DNA of 64,000 nt from Casuarina equisetifolia (taxonomy: Eukaryota > Streptophyta > Magnoliopsida > Fagales > Casuarinaceae), in the NCBI GenBank assembly GCA_028551475.1, contig CM052358.1, forward strand, positions 6,140,501-6,204,500. Direction: 5' to 3'. Within the stretch, counting starts at the first letter, position 1. Every line of letters begins with the position of its first letter. Position numbers and translations under genes: made by a program. Under the pieces are notes generated by a model. The model made no database searches, had not been told where the DNA came from, and worked only from the letters and a program-made list of their open reading frames with translations. Positions 1 through 13,168 of this stretch are shown here, piece after piece.

Positions 1-110
1 TTTGCTTTATACCTATGAACATTGATCATTTTTTCATTTTGCATTTCTTCTCTTGTTGGAAATCTACCTGTTACAGGTCCATAACTTAGTTTTTGCATTC
101 TCCAGCATCA

Positions 111-575
111 TATAATGTGGGAGCAGAAGAGGGATTGCGTGAGTAGGCCTAAACATTTCTAGGCTTGGGCTAGCTCGGGGTGTCATTATTCCCAATTTGT
201 CCATCAAGAATAAAACTGAACGTTAGTCCCTTATTCCTTAGAATATTCTAGAGATATTATTGTTTGTTTGTTGAATGGGTGGTTGTGAGGGAATCCACGG
301 GAATTACTTTTGTATCCCTGACCGGTAGAGCAAGGGGCAAATTGTAAGCGTGGGAATCGTGTAAAAGGGTATTATCTCAATTGGCATTTGTGTATAAATA
401 TCCCCGGATCAGAATGAATAAAGTAGGAGTCATTTTCAACCAAAACACTTTTCAAAAGAAAGTTGCTACGAGTCAATCATAGGGAAGAAGAAGTCGACCC
501 ACAAGTGGTGGGAAAACGACTCCTCCCTACAAGTAAATCGCCCTTTTACCCGTTCCCTTGCGCAAGACCATAGCA
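111..575 (+). repeat. 5' LTR of gypsy element 1
   Basis: This 465-bp LTR matches 4940-5404 throughout. It starts TATAATG rather than a clean TG (TATAACG in the other copy) and ends in CA. A TATA-like TATAAATA lies at 393-400 and AATAAA at 417-422, giving a usual promoter and polyadenylation layout. The start was chosen because it makes the flanking CATCA duplication exact; a TG start at 116 is the alternative. Confidence 0.92.
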
Positions 576-578
576 AAG

Positions 579-593
579 TGGTATCAAAGCCAG
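579..593 (+). promoter_or_regulatory. Primer binding site (initiator Met tRNA type)
   Basis: TGGTATCAAAGCCAG lies three bases after the 5' LTR. It resembles the usual plant initiator Met tRNA 3'-end complement (TGGTATCAGAGCC) with one change. It primes minus-strand DNA synthesis and shows the element reads on the plus strand. Confidence 0.8.
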
Positions 594-598
594 TCTTC

Positions 599-3034
599 AT
601 GGCTGAGCAACGCCAGGATCGTCAAGAGGAGATGAATTAGAAGTTGAACTTATTGCTAGAGTAGCTTCAGAATATGCAAACATTGTATATGGGGCTACAT
701 GATAAAGTAGAAGGGTTGCAAAATAACATGGTGGGAAAAGACAATCTGGATGGGAGGTCTGGAGGGAGTAGGAGCAGCAATTCTAATTCCCTCGGTGTGC
801 ACCGTTCCCAAGCTCGGGTTGATTTTCCTCGTTTTGAAGGGGGGGACCCGACAAGTTGGATTTGTAAAGCTAACCAGTACTTCGACTGTCACCAAACTCC
901 TGGGGTAGAGAAAGTACAGTTCGCATATTGGTATTTGGAAGGAGATGCTTTAGTTTGGTATCAACTATGGAAGGAAGAGCATGTGGGGGTTGAACTTACT
1001 TGGGAATTTTTCATTCAAGAGCTTCAAGAAAGGTATGGCCCCTCGATTTATCAAGATCACTTTGGTGAATTAGTTAAGCTTAAGCAAGAACATTCGGTGG
1101 AGGAATACCAACTCCATTTTTCTCGGCTTCTTGTGAAGTGTGGGAAACTAACTCCTGCACAACAAATTAGCTGTTTCGTTAGCGGGCTGCAGGAATCCAT
1201 CAAATTGGACGTTCAAGCCAACAAGCCCACGAGTTTGTCCTCAGCCATAGGCTTGGCTAAACTTTATGAAGCCCGTTATTGTCAGCCTCATTCCAGAACA
1301 GATACTATGCCACTGGGTCGAGCTAACCCAAACTTGACTACAAATCCAGTTTTGACCTCCAACAACAAAACTCCAATGCATATCCGTCGGTTATCTCAGG
1401 CTGAAATGTTGGATAGAAGATCCCATGGTTTGTGCTTCAATTGTGATGACAGGTTTGAACCAGGCCACCGTTGTAAAAAATTATTCCTTCTGGAAGTCCT
1501 GGATAGGGAACTTCATGAGGATGAAGATTGGAAAGCACTACTTGAAAAGGCAGCAGAGGCACCTCGGATCTCTATTAATGCCCTTTATGGTGTTCCAGTT
1601 CCTTTAACCATGAAGGTGATGGGAGAATGCGGCCAAAACGGAGACAAAGTTTGCTTCCTCGTGGATTCTGGCAGCATTCACAATTTTGTGAGTACCTCCA
1701 TTGTAAGGAAATTTGGTCTTCCGTATCACCAAGGTGGTGGCCTTGAAGTGGCCGTGGCTAATGGCCAGCGCATCAAAAGCTCTGGTATCTGTAATCAGGT
1801 GGAGATCCGATTCCCAGATCTTGTTTTTTCTACTGATATGTTTGTCTTAGATTTGGCTAGAACAAAGGCAGTATTTGGAGTGGCTTGGTTGCTTTCTTTG
1901 GGAGAGGTTGTATGGGATTTCTCTAAACTTACTATGTCCTTCCTCATCAACAGGAGGAAAGTCCTTCTTCACGGTGAGCGACCACCTACACTCTCTCCTC
2001 TTAAAGAAAATCGGATAGGAAAGGAAGTGGACAAAGCGGGATTGGCTCTTTTGCTACAAATAAGGGTAGTGGGACAAGATGAGGATGAAATGATACCAAA
2101 AGTACCCTTATATCTAGATGAACGTCTGATGTGGCTTTTGGAGGCTTACCAAGGATTATTTCAAGAATCCTTGGGCCTACCACCAAAACGGGCTTTGGAC
2201 CATGGGATTCAATTAAAAGATCCAGCGTGGATTGCTAAAAGCCGACCCTACCACTATCCATATGCTCAAAAAAATATAATTGAGCAAATGGTTCAAGAGC
2301 TGTTAAAAGATGGAATTATTAGGCCAAGTGTAAGTCCCTTCTCTTCTCCTGTACTTTTGGTTAAAAAACAAGATGGCAGTTGGCGTCTTTGTGTTGATTA
2401 CAGGGCCCTAAATCAGCAAACAGTGAAAAATAAATTTCCCATACCTATGGTGGAGGAACTTTTAGACGAGCTTAATGGAGCCCAATACTTCACAAAATTA
2501 GACTTGAGATCAGGTTACTATCAAGTTCGAATGAAATCGGAAGATGTGGAGAAAACAACATTCCAGACTCACAATGGACATTATGAATTTTTGGTCATGC
2601 CATTTGGCCTCTCTAATGCTCCATCAACTTTTCAAGCCATTATGAACTCGGTATTTCAAGAACAATTACGGAGGTTTGTCTTGGTATTTTTTGACGACAT
2701 TTTAATTTACAGTTCCACTTGGGATGCTCACATCTCTCATGTTATTACCGTGTTTCATATTCTGGAGCAACACCAATTGTTGGTTAAAAAGAAAAAATGT
2801 TCTTTCGGTGTTCAAGAGGTACAATATTTGGGCCACATTATTAATGGAGATGGTGTATCTGTGGACCCCGCAAAAATAGAGGACATGTTGGCATGGCCAC
2901 GTCCACTTAATCTTAAAGGATTGCGAGGGTTCTTGGGGCTTACAGGGTATTACCGTAAATTTGTCCAAGATTACGGTAAGTTAGTTGCTCCCTTTAATTC
3001 GTTGCTAAAAAAAGGAACTTCTCCTGGACCCTAG
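599..3034 (+). pseudogene. gag-protease-RT part of gypsy element 1
   Basis: The likely start is the ATG at 599, just after the primer site. Its frame meets TAG at 638-640 and 662-664, then stays open from 674 to 3034 (786 residues counted from the ATG at 674). In order: a gag domain with the WYQLW segment near residue 95; a zinc knuckle beginning CFNCDD with GHRC near residue 254; an aspartic protease with the DSGSIHNF motif near 330; reverse transcriptase with YRALNQQ, KLDLRSGYYQV and the FFDDILIY catalytic motif near 672. A one-base loss near 3015-3020 moves the reading frame, so RNase H and integrase continue in another frame. The two early stops could be CAG to TAG changes. Confidence 0.92.
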
Positions 3035-3036
3035 AG

Positions 3037-4944
3037 GCCGAAGATGCCTTTGTTGCCTTGAAAACAGCAATGACCAAGACACCGGTTCTAGCTTTACCGA
3101 ACTTCAACAAAGACTTCATTCTTGAGACGGATGCTTCCGGATCAGGCGTAGGAGCAGTGCTACTACAAGGTAAACATCCTATTGCATTTTTCAGTCGACA
3201 ATTGCAAGGGAAAAATGCTTTACTATCAACTTATGAAAAAGAATTTTTAGCCATTGTTATGGCTGTTCAACGTTGGAGGAGCTATCTCTTGGGCAAACAT
3301 TTCATTATTCGGACTGACCATCGGAGTTTACATTACTTGTTAGATAAAAAATTATCTACTCCGTTCCAGCAAAAATGGGGAGCCAAATTATTGGGTTACG
3401 ACTTTCACATTGAGTATACACCCGGATCTAAAAATGTTGTGGCTGACTTCCTTTCTTGCAGAGATCTTGAGTCCTCTATTCATGTCATTTCTTGTCCTTT
3501 GCCCCTTTGGGTGGATACTATCAAGACCGAAATTCAAGAATATTCAGAATTGCGAGACTTAATGGAGACGGTGCAGAAGGGAGAGGCTGGTAAAGGTTGG
3601 GCATGTAGAGATGGACTTTTACTCTTTAAAAATTGGATTTACCTGAAAGATAGCTCGAAATTAATCCCCACTATCATTCAAGAAATGCATGCTGAATCCC
3701 ATGAAGGAGTGCATAAAACGTGTGACAAAATCCGACGGGTCTTTTTTTGGAATAAGCTGGAGCAAAAGGTGAGGGATTGGGTTCGTGCTTGTCCTGTATG
3801 TCAAGCCAATAAATGGGAGAATACCCATCCTTTGGGATTACTTCACCCATTACCCATTCCGACATATACATGGACAGATCTCTCCATGGATTTTGTGGAA
3901 GGGCTTTCGTTGAATAAAGGAAAAAATTCCATTTTCGTTGTTATTGATCGGCTCTCCAAAATGGCTCACTTTATGGCCATAAGTCACCCTTATTCCACAG
4001 CATCCATTGCCAAGATATTCTTCGAAAATGTCCTTAAGCTGTATGGTTTGCCTCAAACGGTAGTCTGTGATCGAGATAAGGTGTTCACCAATAATTTTTG
4101 GAAGGAGCCTTTTCAATTTCAAGGAACTCGGTTCAATCTCTCTACTGTGTACCATCCCCAATCAGATGGTCAAACTAAAATAGTTAACAGATCACTAGAG
4201 ATGTACCTCCGCTGTTTTGCATGGGATCATTGTAAAGATTGGCTTCGCTAGCTATCCTGGGCTGAATATTGTTACAATACCAGCAAACATAACTCGACCA
4301 GACTAACCCCGTATGAAATGGTATATGGGAAACCACCTCCCTCTCTCCTCAATTATGTTTGGGGTTCCGCAAGAGTTGCAGCAGTTGACAAAGAGTTACG
4401 TGAAAGGGACTCGATGATCTTAAGGGTTCGTCAGCGTCTTCAAGAAAACTGGCAACGGATGAAGATGAACTTTGACAAGAACAGAAAGGAAACGGAATTC
4501 ACGGTGGGGGAATTTGTGTATTTATGACTTCAGCCTTACCGGCATCTCTCGGTTGCTATGAGGAGGAATCTCAAACTTGCTCCCCGTTTTTACGGACCTT
4601 TTGAAATTTTGCAGCGCGTGGGAACTGTGGCTTATAAGTTACGTTTGCCCCCATCCTCACGCATTCACTCAACATTTCATGTTTCCTTCCTTAAAAAGTG
4701 TGTGGGGCAACATGATGTAGTGCAACCCTCACTGCCGGTTTCCATGGAAGACTCTAATAAGATATTTCCAACACCTCAAGCAATCTTGGAACAACGTGTC
4801 CGCCATAAAAAAGTCGAAGTCCTGGTGCACTGGGCAGGTTTATCTCTAGCGGATGCTACTTGGGAGTTGCGTGATGAGATACATCTCTGCTTTCCAAAGT
4901 TGGACCTTGGGGACAAGGTCCCTTCCGAGGGGACGACACTATAA
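3037..4944 (+). pseudogene. RNase H-integrase-chromodomain part of gypsy element 1
   Basis: After the frameshift near 3018 the frame runs to 4944 with two internal stops, TAG at 4249-4251 and TGA at 4525-4527. Ty3-type RNase H begins with ETDASGSGVGAVL (from about 3124). Integrase follows with a zinc-binding HH-CC region (CPVCQANK), the first catalytic Asp in the MDFVEG segment and the second in CDRDKVF. The C-terminus carries a chromodomain, recognised from LVHWAGLSLADATWE at about 4822-4866. The TAG stands where a TGG codon is expected between WLR and LSWAE, and the TGA where an Arg CGA is likely; both fit C-to-T decay on one or other strand. Confidence 0.9.
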
Positions 4945-5404
4945 CGTGGGAGCAGAAGAGGGATTGCGTGAGCAGGCCTAAACATTTCTAGGCTTGGGCT
5001 AGCTCGGGGTGTCATTATTCCCGGTTCGTCCATCAAGAATAAAGCTGAATGTTAGTCCCTTATTCCTTAGAATATTCTAGAGATATTATTGTTTGTTTGT
5101 TGAATGGGTGGTTGTGAGGGAATCCACGGGAATTACTTTTGTATCCCTGACCGGTAGAGCAAGGGGCAAATTGTAAGCGTGGGAATTGTGTAAAGGGGTA
5201 TTATCTCAATTGGCATTTGTGTATAAATATCCCCGGATCAAAATGAATAAAGTAAGAGTCATTTTCAACCAAAACACTTTTCAAAAGAAAGTTGTTACGA
5301 GTCAATCATAGGGAAAAAGAAGCTGACCCACAAGTGGTGGGAAAATGACTCCTTCCTACAAGTAAATCGCCCTTTTACCCGTTCCCTTGCGCAAGACCAT
5401 AACA
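4940..5404 (+). repeat. 3' LTR of gypsy element 1
   Basis: Direct copy of 111-575 with about 18 substitutions. It follows a purine-rich stretch (4927-4933) that may be the polypurine tract. TATA-like sequence at 5222-5229 and AATAAA at 5246-5251 are conserved. CATCA follows immediately. Confidence 0.92.
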
Positions 5405-5409
5405 CATCA

Positions 5410-8400
5410 TAACAAAGAAATTTGACCATCATTGGATTCAAGTTTTGGAGGATTTTTCCTACAGAAAAGACGACTATCTCATTTTTGGGTTAGAAACTTG
5501 TAGCCAACCCCCAGAAGTACTGCTAGACTACAAAAGTGAACCATTCGGATTCCAATGGTTGAAACATACGCTAGATGTCTAAATCTATCTGTAAGGGTTG
5601 ACATCGCATTGTAGGTTTTTATCCTCGTCGGCCCAACCCCCTTCTAGAGCATTTGTTGCTGCCCCTGTCAAAAGGACATCAATGTTTGATCGCCAGTGTT
5701 CGGATCTCAAGCCACCAACCTATCAAAGTTGTAGAATATTTAGCACTCACAAGTATGCCTACAGATCAACAATGTAAAACCCAATTTTTATAAGTATTTA
5801 AGCATGATGTTGAACTTCAACGAGGATTCAACATAAAGATAATTTCAACAACGATACATAATGTATCATGAATAATAATCATGACAGTCAAATGATGATG
5901 AAAACAATCACTTTTTTAATATTACCATTGAAAAAAAATAGATGATACTAATCCAATAGAGAAGTCAAGACAATCGTGAAGTCACTTCCCTCAAGGTCCA
6001 CTAGAAAGGCTATTGCATCTCTTCATAAATTCAATACTCATTTCTTAATCCTTTAAAAAAGAAAAAGATAGAAGAAACCTTAATAGTCTCATGTTTTTTA
6101 AGAGTGACTGTGAATGCAAGGATAAAAAGAGATTGATCAAATGAAAGAGGTAAACTGATTAGAACTATTAATCACCAAGAGATAGAAGGGTAAAATTGAT
6201 TCTAATGCATAGTTAGAAACCTTGACACAACATTCTTAGTAAAATGTTACACATACCACTATGAAAAGTGTCTCTAATGCTTCAAGTGCAGCTATCTTGA
6301 CAGAAATTGGAGATAATGCTTGGTTCTTAGCAGATTCAACTTCCAAACCATCATGGTCATACTACTTCTTAAGATTTCCAATTTGATAAACAAGTTTCCT
6401 TTTCTTATGGCATGGTCACAATGATGCTTTAGAAGAGGTCTTTGAGTTAGCACTAGCATATGTGTGATCTTTCTCACTACCAATGGCATTCAAATCAAGA
6501 AATGCATTGTTGATAACTTCCTAAGCAACATATAAAACCATCCTTGCTCATGATATGACTATAAATTAGTAGATCATGATATGTGACTTTCAACAAAAAT
6601 TAAATATGATAATCTTATTATTAAGTGTTGCCAAGTTCCATGCTTAAAGAAGAGCTACCTGAACTGAATAGCCTAGAGAAAGCATAGGGCATTGACAAAT
6701 GAAAAGAGAAATACAAGAAGATCAACACCAAATGTCAAGAGGAAATGGACACATAAAATTCTCTAGAATATTATTTAGAGAACAAATGTGAAGAAGGATA
6801 GTAGGGTGCTGTTAATATAAATCTAAATCCTAGCAATAAGATCAAGTCCTTTGGAGTTCATAAACCTTTTTTTTTTGTGACGTTAGTTGATGTGACTTTT
6901 CATTGACTATACTAAACTTGTGGGTTGACCACATTCTTAATTGCAATGCCAAGAGAATTTTCATGTAGAGCCAATGCACTGGAGTTATTATTCTACTTTA
7001 TTGTCTCTATTGCTCAACAAAAAATTATAACCATTTATCTAAAACTAGAAGAAAGAAAAACACATGCCACTCAAACAAAATTTTAAAGGTGTTACCTACC
7101 AAGAAAACCTTTTAGTTTTCAATTTCAAAGATATCTTTCACAAAACATTTCCATAATGGCATTTTTATTGTTCATTTCTTGAAAAGTGTTCTTTTTTGTC
7201 CTTTTTTTTTTTTCAAAAAAAGGAGAACCAACGCTGGAGATAGCAATTTAAAAATTAAAAAAAAAATTATGAACCAGTGTTAGATATCCACATGGCCATC
7301 CAATCTGTGGCAGCCAAAGACCTATAGATCAGATCGGAATGGCAGCCTTAGATTGATCATCAAATTGGCCCAGTGGCCCAGCATAGCCATCAGATTTGCA
7401 TAGCAATAGTTATGGCAAGCATCAAATTTATCTAACAACACCATGGGTCCATAAAATCTATAGGCTAATCCACCGGGTGTGATGGTTTAGCTCCCCTTTT
7501 TCTTGTTTCTTTTAGGTTTTGCAAATTATTCCAAGAATAAAATCCAAATACTTTTCAGTTAAAATTATTTTTAATTTTGAAACTTATTGAAATAGAAAAT
7601 TGAAACTTCTTTCTTTTTTCTTTCTTCATAAATTTAACAACTCAAAGGTTTTGCCTCTTCACATCAAACTTCAGTGACTCCCTTGAATAACTAGTCTCCT
7701 CCCATCCCCTTTCTTAATGTATTAGGATGAGACACCAATCCTGTCATGTACCCAAAAGAATCAATAAATATGTGATTCTATTCTCTAGACAATCCAATTG
7801 TTTTAATATAATATCACCAAGAACTACATAATTTTCCCTCAAAATGTTGAAAATGAGTATATTTCCATGCTCTACATACAAATAGGCAGGAAATATTCTT
7901 AATCAAATTTTTCTTTATGCTTTATGGCAAAAATGATTGTAAACAGAAACTATTATCAAGCCATTGCTCGGGAAGACCCAACCTAGAAGCGATAACCTGT
8001 TAGCATTTGTCCGTGGTAAGACAACTTGCAGATAAAGACCAAACAAAAAGTTCACCCACAACGGCGGGACCATACAACAAAACATCATGCAGCACTAGAT
8101 AGGCAGAAAAATTACGGGCATGCTGGTGTAGAATAGCTGAAATCTTTATTAAGTAAATAAATTATATGCAGAGGCACAATCCAATTACAAGAAATAAACA
8201 AGAAAAACCTAGCTATTAGCTACCAAGAATTTTTTTCCAGTTTAAAAGGTTAATAGGTTTCGTGGCTTCGGAACGGTGAGGTATTCAGCTTGAAGTACTA
8301 CCACGCCCCTTTAACAATTCAGGAACAATTCCAGGACAAGCAGAGGGACAAAGGTAGGCATATGCTACTTTTAAGCTAGTTGACCATAAATGGTTGATGA

Positions 8401-10243
8401 GTAAGCAGGAATGCTGAGCCTCTTTACTCCTAGTTCCCCAATAATTGGTTTTGTTTTATTTGCTGGTTGTGTAGATTAGTTCCATCTGGAGACTTCGACT
8501 TCTGGTACGCCTTTGACACCTATATTATTTCAGCCAAGTCCATTTTATCTTAGAAGATTTCAGCTGTTTTGCAAGGGCATACAAATTATAAAGTGTATTC
8601 CTAAGTTTATGTCAATTCATATGTATCTCCATTGCACTTACGTTCAATTCGACGCTCACAAAGCCATTCATGTATAAGGAAACGAAATTTAATCTTCAAG
8701 CTACCAGACCAGTTCTACAATTGAGAAAAATTGGCAATTGAAATTAGGGATATGCAATTGTATATAAAGACTTCCAAAAAAATATACTAACTAGTTAATA
8801 CAAAGTTCAAAATTTATTGGTTGGTAAAATACTAATTTCCAGGAATTGTCAGTTATTTTGAAAAAAAAATGAAAAACAGTGATGCTCTGCATTTGATAGC
8901 TTTGGAGTAATATACATTAAAAATTAAATTAAATTAAAAATTGAAAGCTTCTCTCAAGAATTACTATGTATTAACACCCATAGATATTAGCAATGTTTTT
9001 ATATTGAGTAGACCTTTATCCTTAATTCCGGCAACCCACATTTCTTGAAATACGCTATTATCAGACGCACAATAGAATCAGCATGTGGTAATAGCTGACT
9101 GCACAGTTAATGATGATATGCACAGAAAGTAAGAAACACATCAAGACAAGGTGGAAGAAAAAATAAATAAAACAAGTCAGGAGAATGAATTATTGGTTAT
9201 AAAATATGATATTCAAGCAAAACTTTAATTTTCTCTGGTTTAGATGGGTTAGGAATAGTGTGAGGCTGGTAAGCCCGTTTCAAACTCTCATTAGACCTTT
9301 TTGTAAAAACAATCATATCATGAAGTCTCTAGCAAGTCACGGTGGCGCCCCCTACCACCCCTCCCCTAACCCAAAAGAAAGAAAAAAAGGTTTCAGCAGA
9401 CAAAGAACTGATTGAAGAATTATGACCTTTAATTAGGTCGGGCATGAATGTCAACGAGCAGTTATACGGATCAGACAAAGACACTTACAAACTTAAATGG
9501 TAAAGCTATGCCGCTAGTTAGTAAACAATACATATTATGTACATGCACACAGATTCAGAAGCATACATGCAGTTGTATCAAAATACAGGCAAATACCCTA
9601 AGTTACATGAGTGTACCCTTTATGATTGCACTGAGCAGCTCCAAACTATACGAGTGCAAAACTGGAAGTTCTGAACATAGGAGCTCTTGCTGCACTGAAG
9701 TCACAAAGGGGAGTAAGGCTTGTGGCAATGATCCATCCACCATAAGCACTCTCTCAATAAGGACCAATAACTATCGCACAGGAACATTAGCCAAATATCA
9801 AATATCTTAAAGATTTCATAAATAGTATACCGACAAAGTCTGTGTTTCTTTTTTAACAAAAGCACCTCAAAAGGGGTCACCGCACAATACTACCTGCACA
9901 GTGCACCAACTTGTAAGCATAATTGAACAGCAAAGCATCAGTGATGATACAATGGCACCAGCACCATTCAGGTGATATATAATCAACAACAAGATCTTCT
10001 GCATCATTAAGGACCAGGTTTCCTCATTTCCTCTTGATTTTGGTAGTAATGCTGTCAAGTGCCAAAAAGAAAAAACTCACACCAAATTCACAAAAATCTC
10101 ATGCTTCGATTACAACAACTACTAAATCATTGAAATGAAACTCAAGAATCATATGTTGCTTCCTTCGTAGGAATGCTGAATGTTGGTTATGATTTGCTTT
10201 ATTGGTTAAATATTTCTATTTGATAGCAAAATGAAGTGCATAT
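5410..10243. other. AT-rich DNA with no recognised gene
   Basis: About 4.8 kb without a reading frame I can assign. The longest frames (about 120 codons at 9448-9810) show no domain and begin with doubtful starts. A/T homopolymers occur near 6870, 7200-7215 and 7258-7267. Sequence at 7270-7460 and 8240-8600 is less AT-rich but matched nothing I know. Unrecognised old repeats or introns cannot be excluded. Confidence 0.6.
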
Positions 10244-10248
10244 AAAGC

Positions 10249-10661
10249 TGTTACGTGCGTGTATCAGAAAGGATTGTTTCGGTTCTGGGAGGATCCTTTT
10301 GTTTACCAACTTGTCTGTTCGCGTGGTGTTGGCGTGGGATTTTGTGTAAAGAAAGTGACTTTTGCTAGAATAGGGATCATAGGGAGTGGGTTGCGTCTGT
10401 ATTTAGGTAAAAAGGTAAGAGAGACCTTCCTTTGGTAGCAAACCAGAAGCTCATATAAAGAGCTTGTTATGTATGAAGAAAGTAGCTTTTGAAATCTAAA
10501 AAACCCGGTGTGTTTTCCCTTCTGAAAACAAAGTTTCGGTGTCCCTCTAATGACGCCACCAAGGCTCCATTTTATCCAAAATACTCGTAACCCTTCACAA
10601 ATGAGAGAAAACCCAATCAACAATGATTCTATTACATGCTCTAACTAGCTTGCACGAAACA
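10249..10661 (+). repeat. 5' LTR of pol-less element
   Basis: 413-bp repeat matching 18686-19100, with TG...CA ends inside a longer inverted repeat. A TATA box (TATAAAG) lies at about 10454-10460. The preceding five bases, AAAGC, recur after the other LTR. Confidence 0.92.
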
Positions 10662-10663
10662 AA

Positions 10664-10678
10664 GGTATCAAAGCCAGG
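10664..10678 (+). promoter_or_regulatory. Primer binding site of pol-less element
   Basis: GGTATCAAAGCCAGG follows the LTR by two bases and resembles the initiator Met tRNA complement, lacking the first T. It sets the element on the plus strand. Confidence 0.7.
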
Positions 10679-10696
10679 TTTCCTGCAACCGGTGGG

Positions 10697-13168
10697 TTGT
10701 GCAATGAGGCTTGGGATAACATACGTTCCTGCTTGATAGAAACGGAGGAGAAGCTTACCAATCTTCTGGAAGCTTTACGTGAAGACTTATCGACCTATCT
10801 CGCTGGTATAGAAGCTCCCTCTACTACCACACTCAAACTGTCCGAGGTCCAGCCGGAGAGTAAGGTTAAGGCAAAAGAGGCTCAACGCGAGTTGTGTGAT
10901 GTTGTGAGCAGAAAAGAAGACAAGGATGTTAAGGTTTCGACCAAAGCATTAATTCCGGTGCAGAAAATGTTACAGTAAGCCAAAATGTTAAAGTTTACGG
11001 CGAAGAAAAAGCCATTTGCAAGAAAGAAAAAGACCTTACGATCCCTTGTGCCACCAAGAAGCAATCGGGTATGCTCTAGCAAGACTAAACCGGATTTATC
11101 TCTGGCCGTATTCGTTCACTACATGTTCCCTTCTTTTGACACTTTGAATGCTTATGTATATTTCACATGCTTTGGTCGACCACCGGAGGATCATCAACGG
11201 CTTGTCAGCACTCAGTCCAGCCACCCACAAAAAGAACCAAATGATGAAAAGAAAGGTGGGAGGAGGGAAGAAAGAAAAAACAGAGGAACTTTGTTGGCCA
11301 GACTGTTCATGAAGGAACTCAACACTAACAAAGATGGTTTTTTCCTCTCTCGTGAGGAATTGGCGGATGTTAGCAGCACCCAAGGAAAGAAGTGTGGAGC
11401 ATTGGAGCTCCATAACACCTTTTGACAATTTCAACGAAGACCATGTTGCTTCACCATCGAGGCCAACAAGGAAGGACCAAAACTTCCTAACCATGATCTA
11501 TTGTCAGCCAACTGTGTAAGGTGCTCAGGCTTCAAGACTAGAGTACCAGTGTTGCTCATTGTCGACATGACTGTAAATACCAGCTGAAACGAGCTTGATT
11601 ATGTCTTGGCCTTGACTGCGGAGAGCTTCCTTGAGCACCATCGTCAAACCTATATGCATCAACCGAACAAGTACGCGGGACCCATTACTGTGGGATCTTG
11701 GGAAAAAGCCTTGCCAGATGATTTACAAGACCGTCTCAAGTGGTTGCTCGAGACGTGGGAAAGAAGAGATGAAGAGGTTCTGCGTGAGTCTTGTAATGCA
11801 ATTCTCACCAAACCACGCAAGAAAGATGGCTGCAGTGCTAAGAGTTCAGCCAAAGTAATGGTTCCAATGCAGGAGCAGCCATTGTGGAGAAAGAAAAAGA
11901 TCAATGGGTCTTTTGCTTGTCCACAAGAAAACAAATGGGTTTGTTTTGGAATTGAATCTTACTTACTCTCAACCGTATCCATTTACCATATGTTCTTTTC
12001 TTTTGGCATTCTAGCTGTTGAGTTATATTTCACACACTTCGGCCGGCCACCTGAAGAGGAGTTGAAGCACTACACGAATGTTCAACCCCACTCCTGTGGG
12101 TTCAGACACGACGGTACCTTTAGCCATTCCTATAGCAGAAGTCGGAAGCTGGCCCAACCTGCCAAGGGCATCCATGTTAGGGAAGTTTGGCCAAGAGAAG
12201 TGGGAGTGACGGTAACTGTTTCACTGCTTAAAGTACAAATGTTGATGGCGTTGCCTAGAGCGAGAAAGGCGATGCAGTCTGTGTTAAGACTAAGGGCGGT
12301 GGTTTGTTCGTGGAAAACTCCATGGAAAAAATGGCAACAAACTGATATGACCTTGAAGCCGATGCCACAAAGAACGTCCACGAAATTGATACCTAAGTCG
12401 CAAGAAACGATGCTCCAAATAGAGTTGCATGGGAAAGGAACGGTAAAGCATGAAAAGAAGTCAGTGCAGTGGGAAAAGATGTTATCAACCCAACCAAAGG
12501 AGTACCTGACATTGGAGCAGCTAAAGTTGTTACTAAAGGCCGCAACAATGGAAGGAATAAAAGGGAAGTTCTTTTCACAAAAGATCGATGCCAACGAGAA
12601 AAAGTTAGAAAAAATGAAGGCAAACTGGATGGAGGGGGCATGTAGACAAAAGAATGAAGAAAGAAGGAAAGAGAGGGCGGCAGAGATAAAGGAGCTGGGG
12701 AGATGTGCAAGAAAAATGGAAGAGATGTCAACTAGACGCATCAAGTGCCACTCAGAATGCCACTTGGGATTGATGGAAAGCCGTTTTCCCTATAAGGTTA
12801 GCGTGAATTGTGGAATTCAGTTTGGTGCTAAGGAGGCCAAGTCACCTCTGTTGGACTGCCAAGACAACTTAGTCCATGGAGGCATCTTCGCGGGGTGGGA
12901 GTTCAAAAGGAAGGGCGAGAATAAGAAAAGGATTAACGAAAGGAGGAAGAAAAATGAAAAGAAAAAGAAAAGACAGGAGAATACGAAGATGGGGAGGCCG
13001 TTGATGGAGCACAATAAGCAAGGCAACAAAGTCAGCAGGTTAATCTTTGCTTATGGTTGGGCTAGGGAAACAAAAATAGAGAAAAAGGGGGTGATGCTAA
13101 AGAACCCAAGCAGAGCTAGGAAGGGGTTTTGTTTTTGGGTCAAAAGTGCACTCAAAGGAATTGACGAT
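10697..13168 (+). pseudogene. Unknown long ORF of pol-less element, upstream part
   Basis: One frame (frame 2 of the window) is open for 824 codons apart from three stops: TAA at 10976-10978, TGA at 11423-11425 and a TGA near 11588. So few stops in AT-rich DNA argues for past coding. The first ATG in frame is at 10985; a start near 10697 would be non-ATG, so the true start may be lost. The N-terminal part looks coiled-coil-like (TEEKLTNLLEALRED). Lys-rich segments follow. A segment ending CFGRPPED near 11180 recurs as HFGRPPEEE near 12050, in similar contexts of about 35 residues, so an old internal duplication is likely. The region 12540-13120 encodes a Lys/Glu/Arg-rich, probably helical, stretch. 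I recognise no domain; a gag-like structural role is possible but unproven. The frame is cut at 13168 by the copia insertion and resumes at 18244. Confidence 0.65.

Larger units (their letters stand above)
111..5404 (+). mobile_element. Ty3/gypsy chromovirus, full length, decayed
   Basis: A complete LTR retrotransposon of about 5.3 kb. Two 465-bp direct repeats (111-575 and 4940-5404) flank a primer binding site and a gag-protease-RT-RNase H-integrase-chromodomain reading frame in Ty3/gypsy order. The 5-bp target duplication CATCA lies at 106-110 and 5405-5409, which supports the outer boundaries. The LTRs differ at about 18 positions, all transitions as far as I can see. The frame has four in-frame stops and one frameshift, so it is not autonomous now. 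Short length, short LTRs and a C-terminal chromodomain resemble the Reina-type chromoviruses; that lineage label is an inference. Confidence 0.93.

Noticed and set aside
12130..12744. 204-codon frame on the minus strand within the pol-less element
   Set aside because: It is the mirror of a Lys/Glu-rich plus-strand frame, which gives a Phe/Ser-rich antisense product with few stops. The plus frame continues across the nested insertion, so the antisense frame is a shadow.
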